A DNA stretch of 64,000 nt from Ramlibacter ginsenosidimutans (GCF_042678185.1 NZ_JBHUDQ010000010.1); one strand, 5' to 3'. Counted from the first letter of the stretch, positions 1 through 7,745 are shown. Made by a program: numbers and translations. The notes: generated by a model not told the origin, from the sequence alone.

Positions 1-125
1 CCACCACCGTAGCCGCCGCCGCCACCGCCGCCGTAGCCGCCGCCACCACCGCCGCCGCTGCAACCACGGCCGCCGCCGCCGCCGCCACCACCGTAGCCGC
101 CGCCACCACCGCCACCGCTGCGGGG
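1..125. repeat. Low-complexity GGN codon tract
   Basis: Imperfect tandem runs of CCR/GCC triplets encode the glycine-rich tail of the RRM protein on the minus strand. Units reading GYGGGGGG recur. Such a tract is prone to length change by slippage and to assembly error. Confidence 0.8.
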
Positions 126-374
126 CTCCATCGGACGCGCTTCGTTCACGACGAGCGCGCGGCCGCCGTGCTGCTGGCCGTTCAGGCCTTCGATCGCGGC
201 TTGCGCCTCGGCCGGGCTGCCCATTTCGACAAAGCCGAAGCCCTTGGAGCGGCCGGTGTCGCGCTCCATCATCACCTTGGCGGAGGTAACGGTACCGAAC
301 TGGCTGAACGCCTGCTCGAGTTCGTCGTCACGGAAAGAGTAGGGAAGGTTCCCCACGTAGAGTTTGTTGCCCAT
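1..374 (-). CDS. Glycine-rich RRM RNA-binding protein (3' end beyond window)
   Basis: The gene starts with ATG at 374 and reads leftwards off the window edge, so only the first 124 codons are visible. The N-terminus carries one RNA-recognition motif: RNP2 appears as KLYVGNLPYS near residue 4 and RNP1 as KGFGFVEM near residue 45. After about residue 85 the protein becomes almost pure glycine with occasional Tyr, Arg and Cys (1-125), the layout of small bacterial and cyanobacterial Rbp-type or cold-shock RRM proteins. These bind single-stranded RNA, probably as chaperones. An AGGAG ribosome site lies just upstream and sits inside a possible hairpin (see 379-413). The exact target RNAs cannot be deduced. 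Confidence 0.9.
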   Translation of the reverse strand, partial: MGNKLYVGNLPYSFRDDELEQAFSQFGTVTSAKVMMERDTGRSKGFGFVEMGSPAEAQAAIEGLNGQQHGGRALVVNEARPMEPRSGGGGGGGYGGGGGGGGRGCSGGGGGGGYGGGGGGGYGG

Positions 375-378
375 TCAT

Positions 379-413
379 GGACTCCTGAAAAAAACGCACG
401 AGCGATGGAGTCC
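379..413 (-). promoter_or_regulatory. Possible ribosome-site-masking hairpin in the RRM gene leader
   Basis: On the minus strand the 7-base arm GGACTCC (413-407) can pair perfectly with GGAGTCC (385-379). The second arm contains the AGGAG Shine-Dalgarno sequence of the RRM gene, only a few bases before its ATG at 374. The loop is 21 nt and includes a T-rich run. This could sequester the ribosome site as a temperature- or protein-responsive switch. The pairing is seen in the sequence; the function is inferred. Confidence 0.4.
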
Positions 414-504
414 GCAAGACGAGTCAAAAACCACGCGAGACAAACAAACACCGCAAACCAGCAGGCCCGGTCGGCCCGCGACCTGGATTATGCGCCTTCG
501 CGGC

Positions 505-548
505 CGGGCGTGCCTCCGGTGCGACCCGGAGTGTTGCTGGCACGCCCG
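505..548. other. Nested GC-rich hairpin between amt and the RRM gene
   Basis: A perfect 10-bp outer stem (CGGGCGTGCC at 505-514 with GGCACGCCCG at 539-548) encloses a second dyad (CTCCGG at 514-519 with CCGGAG at 526-531, sharing base 514). It lies directly after the amt stop codon on the minus strand. No T-tract follows on either strand, so a classical intrinsic terminator is unproven. A 3'-end-protecting hairpin is equally possible. Confidence 0.45.
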
Positions 549-554
549 TGTAGC

Positions 555-1757
555 TCACCAGTTCACGTCGCGGTCCGGGGTGGAACCGATGCGGTGGATG
601 GCCAGGTCGGCGCCTTCGAATTCCTGTTCCGCCGAGAGGCGCAAGCCCATCACGGCCTTCAGGATCCCGTAGACCGCGAAGCCGCTCACCAGCGCCCAGG
701 CGACGCCCAGGAGGCTGCCGATCAGCTGCGCGCCGAGGCTCACGCCGCCCAGGCCGCCCAGCGCGCGCGAGCCGAAGATGCCGGCGGCGATGCCGCCCCA
801 CAGGCCGCACAGGCCGTGCAGGGGCCACACGCCCAGCACGTCGTCGACCTTCCAGCGGTTCTGGACCAGGGTGAACATGCTCACGAAGATCACGCCCGCG
901 GCAGCACCCACGACGAGCGCTCCGACCGGATGCATGAGGTCGCTGCCCGCGCAGACGGCGACCAGGCCTGCGAGCGGGCCGTTGTGCACGAAGCCGGGGT
1001 CATTGCGCCCCGCCAGCAAGGCGGCGAGCGTGCCACCGACCATGGCCATGAGGGAGTTGACGGCGACCAGGCCCGAGATCTTGTCGATGCTCTGCGCGCT
1101 CATCACGTTGAAGCCGAACCAGCCCACCGTCAGCACCCAGGCGCCGAGCGCCAGGAAGGGAATGTTGGACGGCGGGTGGGCCGAGATGGCGCCGTCCTTG
1201 CGGTAGCGGTTGCTGCGCGCGCCGAGCAGCAGGACCGCGGGCAAGGCCAGCCAGCCGCCCAGCGCGTGGACCACGATGGAGCCCGCGAAGTCGTGGAAGG
1301 GCGCGCCGGTGAGCGACTGGATCCAGTCCTGGATGCCGAAGCGCTGGTTCCAGGCGACGCCCTCGAACAGCGGATAGATCACGCCGACGATGAGCGCCGT
1401 CGCAATCAGCTGCGGGCCGAAGCGGGCGCGCTCCGCGATCCCGCCGGAGATGATGGCCGGGATGGCCGCGGCGAAGGTGAGCAGGAAGAAGAACTTCACC
1501 AGGCCGTAGCCGTTCTGCGCGACCAGTTGGTCGGCGCCGACGAGGAAGCTGGTCCCGTAGGCCACCGTGTAGCCGACCAGGAAGTAGGCGACGGTGGAGA
1601 CGGAGAAATCGACCAGGATCTTCACCAGCGCGTTGACCTGGTTCTTCTTGCGCACGGTGCCGAGCTCCAGGAAGGCGAAGCCGGAGTGCATCGCCAGGAC
1701 CAGGATCGCTCCCAGCAGGATGAACAGGACGTCCGTGCCCTGTTTGAGTGCTTCCAT
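555..1757 (-). CDS. amt: Ammonium transporter (Amt/MEP family)
   Basis: This 400-residue inner-membrane channel conducts ammonium/ammonia into the cytoplasm. It has about 11 hydrophobic segments and the family signature DFAGSIVVH at residues 156-164. The pore twin histidines appear as His164 and His314 (in PLHGLCGLWGG), matching E. coli AmtB His168 and His318. I chose ATG at 1757 because AGAGG precedes it at good spacing; an in-frame extension up to 1871 has no family similarity. A sigma-54-type promoter is visible at 1830-1845, consistent with NtrC control under nitrogen limitation. No glnK gene adjoins it in this window, which is unusual since amt is often paired with a PII gene. Family assignment is firm. 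Confidence 0.95.
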   Translation of the reverse strand: MEALKQGTDVLFILLGAILVLAMHSGFAFLELGTVRKKNQVNALVKILVDFSVSTVAYFLVGYTVAYGTSFLVGADQLVAQNGYGLVKFFFLLTFAAAIPAIISGGIAERARFGPQLIATALIVGVIYPLFEGVAWNQRFGIQDWIQSLTGAPFHDFAGSIVVHALGGWLALPAVLLLGARSNRYRKDGAISAHPPSNIPFLALGAWVLTVGWFGFNVMSAQSIDKISGLVAVNSLMAMVGGTLAALLAGRNDPGFVHNGPLAGLVAVCAGSDLMHPVGALVVGAAAGVIFVSMFTLVQNRWKVDDVLGVWPLHGLCGLWGGIAAGIFGSRALGGLGGVSLGAQLIGSLLGVAWALVSGFAVYGILKAVMGLRLSAEQEFEGADLAIHRIGSTPDRDVNW

Positions 1758-1829
1758 GAGTGCCTCTTTGAATGAAATGCTTTGTTGTGGTGCGTTCTGG
1801 CCGTCGTTTCGGCGCTCGCACCAAAAGCA

Positions 1830-1845
1830 AGCAATAAGCGCGCCA
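1830..1845 (-). promoter_or_regulatory. Sigma-54 (-24/-12) promoter for amt
   Basis: The minus strand reads TGGCGCGCTTATTGCT. It has GG and GC exactly 10 nt apart and close agreement with TGGCACG-N4-TTGCW. It lies about 70 nt upstream of the amt start, giving a short leader. A sigma-54 promoter in front of an ammonium transporter fits NtrC-dependent nitrogen control, which is established for this family elsewhere. Confidence 0.7.
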
Positions 1846-1850
1846 TCGGT

Positions 1851-1866
1851 GTGCGCCGGCGCGCAC
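1851..1866. promoter_or_regulatory. Dyad upstream of amt, possible enhancer-binding-protein site
   Basis: GTGCGC (1851-1856) and GCGCAC (1861-1866) are perfect 6-bp inverted arms separated by 4 nt. They lie immediately upstream of the sigma-54 promoter. The arms loosely recall NtrC sites (GCAC/GTGC elements), but the orientation and short distance are not typical, so this is only a candidate. Confidence 0.25.
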
Positions 1867-1973
1867 CGCATTGGTCACAGACGCGGGTTCCCACGGTGAT
1901 GCGTAGTCCCGCGGTGTTCCGGTGCCCGGAGTCCTGGCGCCCTGGCACCGGGCGGCCGCTGCGGCGCATTGGC

Positions 1974-1979
1974 TATACT
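1974..1979 (+). promoter_or_regulatory. -10 element of the metX leader promoter
   Basis: TATACT is a near-consensus -10 hexamer. It would place the transcript start near 1986, one base before the first base-paired arm of the SAM-II aptamer. I see no good -35 hexamer at 16-18 nt upstream. Confidence 0.5.
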
Positions 1980-1986
1980 CGCCCGC

Positions 1987-2039
1987 AGCGCCGATTTGCT
2001 TCGCTTGCGGGCGCTCAATAAATGCCGCTAAAGACAGGC
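1987..2039 (+). ncRNA. SAM-II riboswitch (metX leader)
   Basis: The leader matches the SAM-II (metA/metX) aptamer. Stem P1 is AGCGCC (1987-1992) with GGCGCT (2010-2015). The hallmark GATTT follows the 5' arm, GCTTGC precedes the 3' arm, and the conserved 3' segment ATAAATG (2018-2024) and GCTAAA (2027-2032) is present. SAM-II is an H-type pseudoknot that binds S-adenosylmethionine and shuts off methionine biosynthesis. Here it sits between a -10 element (1974-1979) and an intrinsic terminator (2042-2072) ahead of metX. It probably acts by transcription termination. Confidence 0.93.
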
Positions 2040-2041
2040 CG

Positions 2042-2072
2042 ACCCGGCCCGCTCGAGCGGTCCGGGTTTTTT
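2042..2072 (+). terminator. Leader (attenuator) terminator between the SAM-II aptamer and metX
   Basis: ACCCGG (2042-2047) pairs with CCGGGT (2062-2067) and CCGC (2049-2052) with GCGG (2057-2060), around a TCGA loop, followed by TTTTTT. The T-tract ends 8 nt before the metX ATG at 2081. The 5' half contains GCCCGC (2047-2052), which can alternatively pair with GCGGGC (2007-2012) inside the aptamer. That would be a plausible antiterminator when SAM is absent. Confidence 0.85.
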
Positions 2073-2080
2073 CTTGTCTC

Positions 2081-3247
2081 ATGACGCTGATCGCCACGCC
2101 ACGGTCCCTCTCCTTCGACGCGCCGCTTGCGCTGCAAAGCGGCGCCTCGATCCGCCAGTACTCGCTGGCCTACGAGACCTACGGCACCCTCAACGCGGAC
2201 CGCAGCAACGCGGTGCTGATCTGCCATGCGCTCAACGCCTCGCACCACGTCGCAGGCGTCTATGCGGGCCAGGAGAAATCCGAAGGCTGGTGGGACAGCA
2301 TGATCGGCCCGGGCAAGCCGGTCGACACCAACCGCTTCTTCGTGATCGGCGTCAACAACCTGGGCTCGTGCTTCGGCTCCACCGGACCCATGCACGTTAA
2401 CCCCGACACCGGCCGCATCTACGGCGCCGACTTCCCGGTGGTGACCGTGGAGGACTGGGTCAACGCGCAGGCCCGCCTGCTCGATGCGCTGGGCATCCAG
2501 CAGCTTGCCGCCGTCATGGGCGGCAGCCTGGGCGGGATGCAGGCGCTGTCGTGGACCCTGCAGTATCCGCAGCGCGTGCGGCATGCGGTGGTGGTGGCGA
2601 GCGCGCCCAACCTCAACGCCGAGAACATCGCCTTCAACGAGGTGGCGCGGCGCGCGATCGTCACCGACCCCGACTTCCACGGCGGCCACTTCTACGAGCA
2701 CGGCGTGGTGCCCAAGCGCGGCCTGCGCATCGCGCGGATGATCGGGCACATCACCTACCTGTCCGACGACGTGATGAACGAGAAGTTCGGGCGGCAGCTG
2801 CGCAACGGGCTGCTCCAATACACCACGCAGGACATCGAGTTCCAGATCGAGAGCTACCTGCGCTACCAGGGTGACAAGTTCAGCGAGTACTTCGACGCGA
2901 ACACCTACCTCCTGATCACCCGCGCGCTGGACTACTTCGACCCGGCCATCCGCTTCGACGGCGACCTGGCGCGGGCGCTGGCGCCGGCGACGGCCCGCTT
3001 CCTGCTCGTGAGCTTCAGCACCGACTGGCGCTTCTCGCCCAAGCGGAGCCGCGAGATTGTGAAGGCGCTGCTCGACAACGACCGCGACGTGAGCTACGCG
3101 GAGATCGACGCCCCGCACGGCCACGACGCCTTCCTGCTGGAAGACGCGCGCTACCTCGCCGTGGTGCGCTCCTACTTCGAGCGCATTGCCGCGGAGTTCG
3201 CGGGCGCGGCGGCCGTGCGCGAACTGCCGGCGGGGGCGCTGCTGTGA
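2081..3247 (+). CDS. metX: Homoserine O-acyltransferase MetX
   Basis: This 388-residue alpha/beta-hydrolase-fold enzyme activates homoserine by O-acylation (acetyl- or succinyl-CoA) at the start of the methionine branch in the cytoplasm. The nucleophile is Ser149 in GGSLGGMQ; the Asp is in STDWRF and the His in PHGHDAF near the C-terminus. Which acyl-CoA is used cannot be settled by eye: MetX proteins of this lineage include both kinds. ATG at 2081 is the only good start, but no Shine-Dalgarno precedes it, because the attenuator T-tract occupies that place. It overlaps metW by 4 nt (GTGA) and is controlled by the SAM-II element. Confidence 0.95.
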   Translation: MTLIATPRSLSFDAPLALQSGASIRQYSLAYETYGTLNADRSNAVLICHALNASHHVAGVYAGQEKSEGWWDSMIGPGKPVDTNRFFVIGVNNLGSCFGSTGPMHVNPDTGRIYGADFPVVTVEDWVNAQARLLDALGIQQLAAVMGGSLGGMQALSWTLQYPQRVRHAVVVASAPNLNAENIAFNEVARRAIVTDPDFHGGHFYEHGVVPKRGLRIARMIGHITYLSDDVMNEKFGRQLRNGLLQYTTQDIEFQIESYLRYQGDKFSEYFDANTYLLITRALDYFDPAIRFDGDLARALAPATARFLLVSFSTDWRFSPKRSREIVKALLDNDRDVSYAEIDAPHGHDAFLLEDARYLAVVRSYFERIAAEFAGAAAVRELPAGALL

Positions 3248-3828
3248 CCGACCGCACGACGCTGCAGACCATCGCGCAACTGGTGCCGCAGGGCGCGCGC
3301 GTGCTGGACCTGGGCTGCGGCGACGGCGCCCTGCTGGACTACCTGCAGCGCGAACGGGGCTGCAGCGGCTACGGCATCGAGATCGCCGACGGCAACGTGC
3401 TGGCCTGCGTCAAGCGCGGCGTCAACGTGATCCAGCTGAACCTGGACCAGGGCCTGTCGCTGTTCGACGACGACTCCTTCGACGTCGTGCTGCAGATCGA
3501 CACGCTGCAGCACCTGCGCAATGCCGAGACCATGCTGCGCGAGACCGCGCGCATCGGCAAGCTGGGCATCGTGGCCTTCCCCAACTTCGCGCACTGGATC
3601 AATCGCCTGTCCATCATGCGCGGGCGCATGCCGGTGACCAAGCGCCTGCCCTACCAGTGGTACGACACGCCGAACATCCGCGTCGGCACCTACAAGGACT
3701 TCGAAGTGCTGGCGACCAAGAACCGCCTCGCCATCCTCGATGCCTTCGGCCTGCAGGACGGAAAGGTGCGGCGCTTCCTGCCGAACCTCACCGCGAGCAC
3801 CGCGGTGTTCAAGTTCGAACGCGGATGA
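3244..3828 (+). CDS. metW: Methionine biosynthesis protein MetW
   Basis: This 194-residue protein has a class I methyltransferase fold. The SAM-binding motif VLDLGCGDGALLDYL is near residue 20. MetW is found beside MetX in many proteobacteria and is reported to be needed with MetX for homoserine acylation, probably as a partner rather than as a classic methyltransferase. It starts with GTG at 3244, within the metX stop region, so the two are translationally coupled. It in turn overlaps the next gene by ATGA at 3825-3828. Confidence 0.93.
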   Translation: MTDRTTLQTIAQLVPQGARVLDLGCGDGALLDYLQRERGCSGYGIEIADGNVLACVKRGVNVIQLNLDQGLSLFDDDSFDVVLQIDTLQHLRNAETMLRETARIGKLGIVAFPNFAHWINRLSIMRGRMPVTKRLPYQWYDTPNIRVGTYKDFEVLATKNRLAILDAFGLQDGKVRRFLPNLTASTAVFKFERG

Positions 3829-5201
3829 GCGCCGTGCCGGCGGCGGCCGAGGTGGTACGTAGTCCCGAGCCGGTGCGCTTCGGCGAGGCGCTGAAGTTCT
3901 GGCTCAAGCTCGGCTTCATCAGCTTCGGCGGACCGGCCGGGCAGATTGCGATCATGCACCGCGAGCTGGTCGAGCAGAAGCGCTGGATCTCCGAGCGCCG
4001 CTTCCTGCATGCGCTCAATTACTGCATGGTGCTGCCGGGCCCGGAGGCGCAGCAGCTCGCGACCTACATCGGCTGGCTGATGCACCGCACCTGGGGCGGC
4101 GTGGTCGCGGGCGGGCTGTTCGTGCTGCCGTCGCTCGTCATCCTCACGGTGCTCAGCTGGATGTATGCCGCCTTCGGCCACGTGAGCTGGGTGGCTGGCC
4201 TGTTCCACGGGATCAAGCCGGCCGTGTCGGCGATCGTGCCGCAGGCCGTGTGGCGCATCGGCAGCCGCACGCTGAAGAACCCGGCGCGCACGCCGTGGCT
4301 CTGGGTGATCGCGCTGGCCAGCTTCCTCGGAATCGCGTGGCTGAAGCTGCCCTTCCCGCTGATCATCGGCGGCGCGGCGCTCGCGGGTGTGCTGGGCGCG
4401 CGCGTGGTGCCGGCGCAGTTTGCGGGCGGTGCGGGGCATGGGGCCGCCGAAAAATCCTGGGGACCGGCGCTCATCGACGACCTCACGCCGACGCCGTCGC
4501 ACGCGGTCTTCCGCAAGGCGCGCCTAGCCCGCGTCCTGGCGGTGGCCGCGCTGCTCTGGCTGCTGCCCATGGGCGTGCTGGTCGCGACGCAGGGCTGGGA
4601 CGCCACGCTCACGCGGATGGGCTGGTTCTTCACCAAGGCGGCGCTGCTGACCTTTGGCGGCGGCTACGCGGTTCTGCCCTACGTGTACCAGGGCGCGGTG
4701 GAGCAGTTCCACTGGCTCACGGGACCGCAGATGATCGATGGCCTGGCGCTGGGCGAGACCACGCCGGGCCCGCTGATCATGGTCGTCGCCTTCGTCGGCT
4801 TCGTCGGCGGCTGGACGCGCCAGGTGCTGGGGCCGGAGCTGCTGTTCCTGGGCGGCGCGCTGGCGGCGACCGTCGTGACCTGGTTCACCTTCCTGCCCTC
4901 GTTCGTCTTCATCCTCGCGGGCGGGCCGCTGGTGGAGGCCACGCACGGCCAGTTGCGCTTCACCGCGCCCCTGACTGCGATCACGGCGGCGGTGGTCGGC
5001 GTGATCGCCAGCCTCGCGCTGTTCTTCCTGCTGCACATCGCGCGCGACGTGCCCACCCCCGGCTGGCCGGTGGACATCGTGTCGCTCGCCATCGCGGCGG
5101 CCGCGGCGGTTGCGCTGCTGCGTTTCAAGGCGGGGGTCATTCCGGTGATCGCAGCCTGTGCGCTGGTGGGCATGGGCCTGCGGCTGGCGGGTATCAGCTG
5201 A
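3825..5201 (+). CDS. chrA: Chromate transporter ChrA (long form, two CHR domains)
   Basis: This 458-residue inner-membrane protein belongs to the CHR family, which exports chromate by proton-linked antiport. Two homologous halves are visible. The first CHR signature is FISFGGPAGQIA near residue 25, and the second is LTFGGGYAVLPYV near residue 275, each followed by a membrane-rich stretch. I chose ATG at 3825, which overlaps the metW stop, because upstream codons belong to a different frame of metW. It appears cotranscribed with metXW, and since chromate enters cells as a sulfate analogue, linkage to sulfur metabolism is reasonable. Substrate identity is by family only. Confidence 0.92.
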   Translation: MSAVPAAAEVVRSPEPVRFGEALKFWLKLGFISFGGPAGQIAIMHRELVEQKRWISERRFLHALNYCMVLPGPEAQQLATYIGWLMHRTWGGVVAGGLFVLPSLVILTVLSWMYAAFGHVSWVAGLFHGIKPAVSAIVPQAVWRIGSRTLKNPARTPWLWVIALASFLGIAWLKLPFPLIIGGAALAGVLGARVVPAQFAGGAGHGAAEKSWGPALIDDLTPTPSHAVFRKARLARVLAVAALLWLLPMGVLVATQGWDATLTRMGWFFTKAALLTFGGGYAVLPYVYQGAVEQFHWLTGPQMIDGLALGETTPGPLIMVVAFVGFVGGWTRQVLGPELLFLGGALAATVVTWFTFLPSFVFILAGGPLVEATHGQLRFTAPLTAITAAVVGVIASLALFFLLHIARDVPTPGWPVDIVSLAIAAAAAVALLRFKAGVIPVIAACALVGMGLRLAGIS

Positions 5202-5235
5202 TGCCGGGCGCGGCGCGCCCCGCTATGCTGCGCGC

Positions 5236-6246
5236 ATGAACATCCTGATCACCGGTGGCGCCGGATTTCTCGGCGCCCGACTCGCCCGTGCCTTGCTCGC
5301 CGCCGGCACGCTGTCCCTGCGCGGCGCCGCGCCGCGCCGCATCGAACAGGTGGTGCTGGCCGACCTCGGCCCCGCCCCAGCCGACCTGGCTGCGGACCCG
5401 CGCGTGCGCAGCGTGCAGGGCAACCTGCTGGAACTGCTCGCCAGGCGCGAGCTGCCTGCCGCCGGCACGGACCTGGTCTTCCACCTGGCCGCCGCGGTCA
5501 GCGCGGAGTGCGAGGCCGACTTCGACCTGGGCATGCGCAGCAACCTCGACACCACCCGCGCACTGCTGGAGGGCTGCCGCGCGCTGGGCAGCACGCCGGT
5601 CTTCGTGTTCGCGAGTTCCCTGGCCGTGTTCGGGCATCAGCCGGGAGCGCCGGCCTTGGGCGTGGTGCGCGACGACACGCTGCCGACGCCGCAGGGCAGC
5701 TACGGCATCCAGAAATTCATCGGCGAGCAGCTGGTGGCCGACTTCACGCGCAAGGGCTTCATCGCCGGACGCAGCGTGCGGCCCATGACGGTCGCCGTGC
5801 GACCAGGCCGGCCCAACGGCGCGGCCTCGGGCTTCTTCAGCGGGATGATCCGCGAGCCGCTGGCCGGCGAGCGCGCGCGCATCCCCGTGGGGCGCGACAC
5901 TCCGGTGGCGCTCGCCTCGCCGACGCGCACCGTCGAAGGCTTTGTTCGCGCCGCCACGGCCAGCGACGCCGAGTGGGGCCAGCGCACCGCGATCAACCTG
6001 CCCTCGCTGGCCACCACCGTCGGCGAGATGGCTGCGGCGCTGGAGAAAGTCGCGGGCCCGCAGGCGAGCGCTCTGCTCGACTGGCAACCCGATCCGGCCA
6101 TCGAGAAGCTGGTGCGCAGCTGGCCGGGCGACGTCGCGTGGGCCCGGGCGCGCGCGCTCGGCCTGAAGAACGACGCCAGCTTCGAAGCCATCGTCCGCGA
6201 GTACATCGCGGAGAATCCGCAGGCCGTGCGCCTGTCCGTTCGCTAG
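5236..6246 (+). CDS. denD: NAD-dependent epimerase/dehydratase family protein, probable D-erythronate dehydrogenase
   Basis: This 336-residue short-chain dehydrogenase of the extended type has a Rossmann nucleotide site, ITGGAGFLGARLA, near residue 4. The catalytic region has a Ser in SSLAVFG and a Tyr-x3-Lys in YGIQK. The sequence and its neighbour, a 2-oxo-tetronate isomerase-like gene 7 nt downstream, match DenD of the D-erythronate pathway, which oxidises D-erythronate to 2-oxo-D-erythronate. I chose ATG at 5236 from the alignment of the Rossmann motif with the family start. The kinase (OtnK) and decarboxylase (OtnC) of that pathway are not in this window. Confidence 0.8.
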   Translation: MNILITGGAGFLGARLARALLAAGTLSLRGAAPRRIEQVVLADLGPAPADLAADPRVRSVQGNLLELLARRELPAAGTDLVFHLAAAVSAECEADFDLGMRSNLDTTRALLEGCRALGSTPVFVFASSLAVFGHQPGAPALGVVRDDTLPTPQGSYGIQKFIGEQLVADFTRKGFIAGRSVRPMTVAVRPGRPNGAASGFFSGMIREPLAGERARIPVGRDTPVALASPTRTVEGFVRAATASDAEWGQRTAINLPSLATTVGEMAAALEKVAGPQASALLDWQPDPAIEKLVRSWPGDVAWARARALGLKNDASFEAIVREYIAENPQAVRLSVR

Positions 6247-6253
6247 TCCAGCC

Positions 6254-7075
6254 ATGCCCCGTTTCGCCGCCAACCTGTCCATGCTCTATCCGGAGCATGC
6301 CTTCCTGGACCGCTTCGAGGCCGCCGCCCGCGACGGCTTCCAGGCCGTCGAATACCTGTTTCCCTACGAGCACGAGCCGCGCGAGCTCGCCGCGCGCCTG
6401 CGCGCGAACGGCTTGCAGCAGGTGCTGTTCAACGCGCCGCCCGGCGACTGGAACGGCGGCGAGCGCGGCATGGCCTGCCTGCCCGGGCGCGAGCAGGAGT
6501 TCCGCGAAGCCTTCGCGCAGGCGCTGCGCTATGCGCAGGCACTGTCGTGCCCGCGCGTGCACGTGATGGCCGGCCTCGTTCCTGACGGGGTCGAGCGGGC
6601 GGAGCTGCGTCCCACCTACGTGGCGAACGTGCGCTGGGCCGCGCGCGAGGCGGCCAGGCAGGGCGTGGACGTGCTGCTGGAGCCGATCAACACGCGCGAC
6701 ATTCCGCGCTTCTTCCTCAATCGCCAGGACCACGCGCACGAACTGGTGGGCGAGATCGGCGAGCCGAACGCCAAGGTGCAGATGGACCTGTACCACTGCC
6801 AGATCGTCGAAGGCGACGTGGCGATGAAGATCCGCCAGTACCTGCCGACCGGCCGCGTGGGCCACTTCCAGATCGCGGGCGTGCCGCTGCGCCACGAGCC
6901 CGACCACGGCGAACTGAATTACACCTACCTGTTCTCGGTGATCGACGAAGTGAGCCAGGCTTGCGGGTGGGACGGCTGGATCGGCTGCGAATACCGGCCT
7001 GCCCGCGGCGCCGAACCGGGCGGCACCAGCGCGGGCCTGGAGTGGCTGCGGCAGGCGAAGGCGGGCACACGCTGA
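6254..7075 (+). CDS. otnI: 2-oxo-tetronate isomerase / hydroxypyruvate isomerase family
   Basis: This 273-residue TIM-barrel enzyme is of the AP-endonuclease-2 / Hyi type. Recognisable elements are the start PRFAANLSMLYPE, the metal/substrate residues in LLEPINTRDIPRF and QMDLYHCQI, and the C-terminal IGCEYRPARG. OtnI isomerises 2-oxo-tetronate to 3-oxo-tetronate, while relatives interconvert hydroxypyruvate and tartronate semialdehyde. Adjacency to the DenD-like gene favours the tetronate role. The 273-residue length is slightly long for the family because of a normal C-terminal extension. Confidence 0.82.
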   Translation: MPRFAANLSMLYPEHAFLDRFEAAARDGFQAVEYLFPYEHEPRELAARLRANGLQQVLFNAPPGDWNGGERGMACLPGREQEFREAFAQALRYAQALSCPRVHVMAGLVPDGVERAELRPTYVANVRWAAREAARQGVDVLLEPINTRDIPRFFLNRQDHAHELVGEIGEPNAKVQMDLYHCQIVEGDVAMKIRQYLPTGRVGHFQIAGVPLRHEPDHGELNYTYLFSVIDEVSQACGWDGWIGCEYRPARGAEPGGTSAGLEWLRQAKAGTR

Positions 7076-7151
7076 CGCGAGCCGTGGAGCGACGCGCTGC
7101 ACGAGGGCGCGCCTGCAGCGCGGACGCATTGCGCTGCGCCAGGTTCGCGCC

Positions 7152-7739
7152 ATGGCCCTGACCCTCGCGCACAAGGTCGAAAGCGAGCTCGTGATCAGGA
7201 AGAGCCGCTTCCTCGCCTGCGTGCAGCCGGTGTCCGGACGGGCGCAGGCGCAGGAGATCGTGGCGGCGCTGCGGACCGCGCATCCCGGCGCGGCCCACGT
7301 CTGCTGGGCCCTGCTCGCCGGCGGCCAGTCGGCGGCGCAGGACGACGGCGAGCCCAGTGGAACCGCGGGACGCCCCATGCTCGAAGTGCTGCGGCATCAA
7401 CAGCTCGAAGGCGTCCTGGCCACCGTCGTGCGCTACTTCGGCGGAGTCAAGCTGGGCGCGGGCGGGCTGGTGCGCGCGTACACGGACGCGGTGGCGCAGG
7501 CACTGCTCGGGGCAGAGAAGCTGCCCCTGCAGAGGACGCTGGCGTTCGCATGCCGTGTGCCGTACGCGCTGGAGGGGTGGGTGCGGCGCGAGCTGCAAGA
7601 CGCCGGCGCCGCGCTCGGCGAGGTGATGCACGCAGAGATGGTGGAGATCGCGTTCACGGTCACCGAAGACGCAGCAGGCGGGTTGCAGGGCCGGCTGAAC
7701 GAGGGCGGCCACGGGCAACTGCAGTGGCTGGAGGCGTAG
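7152..7739 (+). CDS. IMPACT/YigZ family protein
   Basis: This 195-residue protein of the UPF0029/IMPACT family has the signature DDGEPSGTAGRPMLEVL near residue 60 and a second conserved block, VVRYFGGVKLGAGGLVRAY. The C-terminal third is the ferredoxin-like DUF1949 part. Bacterial YigZ is thought to bind RNA or ribosome-associated factors, but its role is not firmly known. It starts at ATG 7152 and ends just before an inverted-repeat element that separates it from the convergent DUF72 gene. Confidence 0.88.
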   Translation: MALTLAHKVESELVIRKSRFLACVQPVSGRAQAQEIVAALRTAHPGAAHVCWALLAGGQSAAQDDGEPSGTAGRPMLEVLRHQQLEGVLATVVRYFGGVKLGAGGLVRAYTDAVAQALLGAEKLPLQRTLAFACRVPYALEGWVRRELQDAGAALGEVMHAEMVEIAFTVTEDAAGGLQGRLNEGGHGQLQWLEA

Positions 7740-7745
7740 GCTGGC

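Noticed and set aside
3186..3824. Long in-frame extension upstream of chrA
   Set aside because: These codons overlap metW in another frame and are not similar to CHR proteins; ATG 3825 is the coupled start.
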